Part shown: piece after piece, positions 5,939-7,661 of the stretch
How positions within the stretch are numbered: position 1 is the stretch's first letter
Layout: each line of letters opens with the position of its first letter
DNA from: Hylemonella sp. UBA2468
GTDB taxonomy: Bacteria; Pseudomonadota; Gammaproteobacteria; Burkholderiales; Burkholderiaceae_C
Assembly: GCA_002342165.1 (NCBI GenBank)
Contig: DDPM01000099.1
Coordinates: 2,184 to 9,844 of the forward strand
Direction of reading: 5' to 3'
DNA: 7,661 nt
Notes under the pieces: generated by a model
Seen by the model: the letters and a program-made list of their open reading frames with translations, nothing else
Database searches by the model: none
What the model was told of the DNA's origin: nothing
Translations under genes and position numbers: made by a program

Positions 5939-6298
5939 ATGAACTTAGATCAGTATCTGCCAGTCCTTCTGTTCATCTTGGTGGGTATCCTTGTGGGTAT
6001 CTTGCCTCAGATTATTGGGTCTATTTTGGGCCCTAATCGTCCTGACGCCGCCAAAAACTCCCCCTATGAATGTGGCTTTGAAGCGTTTGAGGACGCTCGC
6101 ATGAAATTTGACGTGCGCTACTACTTGGTAGCCATTCTGTTCATCTTGTTTGATTTAGAAATTGCCTTTCTCTTTCCTTGGGCTGTCGCCCTTAAAGATG
6201 TCGGGGCATATGGTTTTTGGGCTGCCATGGTGTTTATTGCCATTCTGGTCGTGGGCTTTGCCTACGAGTGGAAAAAAGGTGCCCTCGATTGGGAATGA
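5939..6298 (+). CDS. nuoA: NADH-quinone oxidoreductase subunit A
   Basis: NuoA (ND3 homologue) is a small membrane subunit of proton-pumping complex I, placed at the junction of the membrane arm and the quinone site. The 119-residue product has three hydrophobic segments (about 8-30, 62-82, 89-110). The long first loop holds the conserved YECGFEAF (43-50, with the ND3-type cysteine at 45) and [27 protein letters not shown] (56-82), including the acidic D72 and E74. Length and motifs are complete. The start is ATG 5939; only GAG stands between a T-run and the ATG, so there is no proper Shine-Dalgarno sequence, and the hairpin at 5913-5927 lies 11 bases upstream. nuoB follows after 12 bases with a good ribosome binding site. 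This is the first gene of the nuo operon. Confidence 0.96.
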   Translation: MNLDQYLPVLLFILVGILVGILPQIIGSILGPNRPDAAKNSPYECGFEAFEDARMKFDVRYYLVAILFILFDLEIAFLFPWAVALKDVGAYGFWAAMVFIAILVVGFAYEWKKGALDWE

Positions 6299-6310
6299 TC
6301 AGGAGCTTGC

Positions 6311-6793
6311 ATGTCGATTGAAGGCGTCTTGAAAGAAGGTTTCATCACCACCAGTTACGACACGGTGGTGAACTGGGCCAAAACGGGCTCTTTGTGGCCC
6401 ATGACATTTGGCTTGGCCTGTTGTGCGGTCGAGATGATGCACGCCGCTACGGCACGTTATGACTTGGCGCGGTTTGGCGCAGAAGTTTTTCGTGCAAGCC
6501 CCCGTCAGTCTGATTTGATGATAGTGGCTGGCACGCTGTGCAACAAAATGGCTCCCGCTTTGCGTAAGGTTTACGACCAAATGAGCGAGCCGCGTTGGGT
6601 TTTGTCTATGGGTTCATGCGCCAATGGTGGTGGCTACTACCACTATAGTTATTCAGTGGTGCGGGGCTGTGACCGCATTGTCCCCGTAGATGTCTATGTG
6701 CCTGGTTGCCCGCCCACTGCGGAGGCTCTGATTTACGGAATCATTCAGCTGCAACAAAAAATTCGGCGTACCCAAACCATTGCCCGCGTCTAA
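6311..6793 (+). CDS. nuoB: NADH-quinone oxidoreductase subunit B
   Basis: NuoB (PSST homologue) carries the terminal iron-sulfur cluster N2, which passes electrons to quinone at the interface of the peripheral and membrane arms of complex I. The 160-residue protein shows all four expected cluster ligands: the tandem C37-C38 in [13 protein letters not shown]103 in [11 protein letters not shown], and C133 in [15 protein letters not shown]. It also has the family segments RYDLARFG and [22 protein letters not shown] 6311 follows AGGAG (6301-6305), 5 bases away, so the start is well supported. The gene lies 12 bases after nuoA and ends 3 bases before nuoC, consistent with a single transcript. Confidence 0.98.
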   Translation: MSIEGVLKEGFITTSYDTVVNWAKTGSLWPMTFGLACCAVEMMHAATARYDLARFGAEVFRASPRQSDLMIVAGTLCNKMAPALRKVYDQMSEPRWVLSMGSCANGGGYYHYSYSVVRGCDRIVPVDVYVPGCPPTAEALIYGIIQLQQKIRRTQTIARV

Positions 6794-6796
6794 AGC

Positions 6797-7405
6797 ATGA
6801 CCACATTTGCCATTACCCCCGAAGCAACCTTAGAGCATGTGGTGACAGCGTTGGGTGACAAGGTTAAAAACACCTCAATTCATTTGGGTGAAGTGACGGT
6901 AGAAGTTTCAGCTGCCGATTACTTCCAAGCAGCTCAAATTTTAAATTCAGCGCCTGGCTGTAACTTTGAGCAGTTGATGGACCTGTGTGGTCTCGATTAT
7001 TCAGCCTATGGAAACGATATCTGGGAGGGCGCTCGTTACGGCGTTACCTTGCATTTGCTTTCCATTTCTCTGAACCAGCGTTTACGCTTGAAAGTCTTTG
7101 CAACAGATGATGAATTTCCCGTGCTCGATTCTGTTAACAGCATTTGGAATTCGGCCAACTGGTACGAGCGCGAGGCCTTTGATTTGTTTGGCATCGTGTT
7201 TGAAGGGCATGACGATTTGCGCCGCATCCTGACCGACTACGGCTTTATTGGGCACCCCTTCCGCAAAGACTTCCCACTCAGCGGTCAGGTGGAAATGCGT
7301 TACGACGCTGAACTCAAGCGCGTGGTCTACCAGCCTGTGAGCATTGAGCCGCGTGAAATCACACCCCGCATCATTCGCGAAGACAACTATGGAGGTTTGC
7401 ACTGA
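6797..7405 (+). CDS. nuoC: NADH-quinone oxidoreductase subunit C
   Basis: NuoC (30-kDa subunit homologue) is a peripheral-arm subunit of complex I that packs against NuoD and NuoB. The 202-residue product contains the family signature W122[10 protein letters not shown]132, then [22 protein letters not shown] (from R142), and the conserved tail [19 protein letters not shown]. It is a stand-alone subunit, not the fused NuoCD of E. coli, since nuoD begins separately 29 bases later. The ATG is only 3 bases after the nuoB stop and lacks a strong ribosome binding site, so translation is probably coupled to nuoB. A GGAGG (7391-7395) lies in the last codons. Confidence 0.97.
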   Translation: MTTFAITPEATLEHVVTALGDKVKNTSIHLGEVTVEVSAADYFQAAQILNSAPGCNFEQLMDLCGLDYSAYGNDIWEGARYGVTLHLLSISLNQRLRLKVFATDDEFPVLDSVNSIWNSANWYEREAFDLFGIVFEGHDDLRRILTDYGFIGHPFRKDFPLSGQVEMRYDAELKRVVYQPVSIEPREITPRIIREDNYGGLH

Positions 7406-7434
7406 GCTTGTGTCTCAGGCTACTCCCCACCCCT

Positions 7435-7661
7435 ATGGCTGAAATTAAAAACTACACCCTCAACTTTGGGCCGCAGCATCCTGCCGCGCACGGTGTGTTG
7501 CGTTTGGTGTTGGAGTTGGACGGTGAAGTGGTTCAGCGTGCTGACCCGCACATCGGTTTGTTGCACCGCGCCACTGAAAAACTCGCCGAGCACAAAACCT
7601 ACATTCAGTCGCTTCCCTACATGGATCGCTTGGACTACGTGTCCATGATGTGCAACGAGCA
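7435..7661 (+). CDS. nuoD: NADH-quinone oxidoreductase subunit D, 5' part (cut by window end)
   Basis: NuoD (49-kDa homologue) forms much of the quinone-binding pocket of complex I beside NuoB. The first 75 codons are visible and end inside the gene. They read [30 protein letters not shown], with the invariant GPQHP-AHG loop (12-20) that lines the quinone site, then [10 protein letters not shown] and [14 protein letters not shown], all in the expected order. ATG 7435 yields the N-terminus usual in related bacteria, but no Shine-Dalgarno sequence is at normal distance: AGG at 7417-7419 is 15 bases away. An in-frame TTG at 7408, 12 bases after GGAGG (7391-7395), is a less likely alternative that would add nine residues without family similarity. 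A full protein would be about 417 residues. Confidence 0.96.
   Translation, partial: MAEIKNYTLNFGPQHPAAHGVLRLVLELDGEVVQRADPHIGLLHRATEKLAEHKTYIQSLPYMDRLDYVSMMCNE

Noticed and set aside
5981..6004. 12-bp near-tandem repeat at the start of nuoA (VGILVGIL)
   Set aside because: It encodes ordinary hydrophobic residues of the first membrane segment, and the protein has normal length.
7466..7648. Plus-strand frame of 60 codons near the right edge
   Set aside because: It is a shadow in another frame of nuoD, whose true frame runs through the window end from 7435.

Overview
This window reads as an ordinary chromosomal segment of a betaproteobacterium, most likely Burkholderiales and probably Comamonadaceae. 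The placement rests on remembered protein sequences rather than a search: PNPase with [18 protein letters not shown] and a [14 protein letters not shown] start, TsaD ending in VKPRWPL, and NuoD starting [21 protein letters not shown]. The gene order rpsO, pnp, quinone oxidoreductase, tpiA, secG, tRNA-Leu, nuoA onward also fits. Every gene lies on the + strand, and base composition looks moderate throughout with no sign of recent transfer.

Layout. Positions 1-531 hold the 3' half of tsaD (tRNA t6A synthesis). A 216-base gap with a promoter-like element and small repeats leads to rpsO (ribosomal protein S15, 748-1014). A 234-base gap follows, with an intrinsic terminator and a long imperfect hairpin, and then pnp (polynucleotide phosphorylase, 1249-3372). 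After 44 bases comes a PIG3-type NAD(P)H quinone oxidoreductase (3417-4427), then tpiA (4442-5224) and secG (5245-5661). A 135-base gap leads to tRNA-Leu(GAG) (5797-5881, CCA encoded). A terminator-like hairpin lies directly against the start of nuoA. Then come nuoA (5939-6298), nuoB (6311-6793), nuoC (6797-7405) and the first 75 codons of nuoD (7435 to the window edge), the beginning of the respiratory complex I operon.

How it fits together. The left part concerns translation and RNA turnover (t6A modification, S15, PNPase). The middle combines one glycolytic enzyme, one soluble oxidoreductase, the SecYEG accessory subunit and a leucine tRNA. The right part is NADH:quinone oxidoreductase. 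No defence system, mobile element, CRISPR array or undescribed gene system is visible. All points of interest are in the untranslated stretches: a candidate RNase III/PNPase autoregulatory hairpin before pnp, a terminator whose T-run ends three bases before the nuoA ATG, a palindrome over the putative tRNA-Leu -10 box, minicistrons between pnp and the oxidoreductase, and a displaced Shine-Dalgarno sequence before nuoD.
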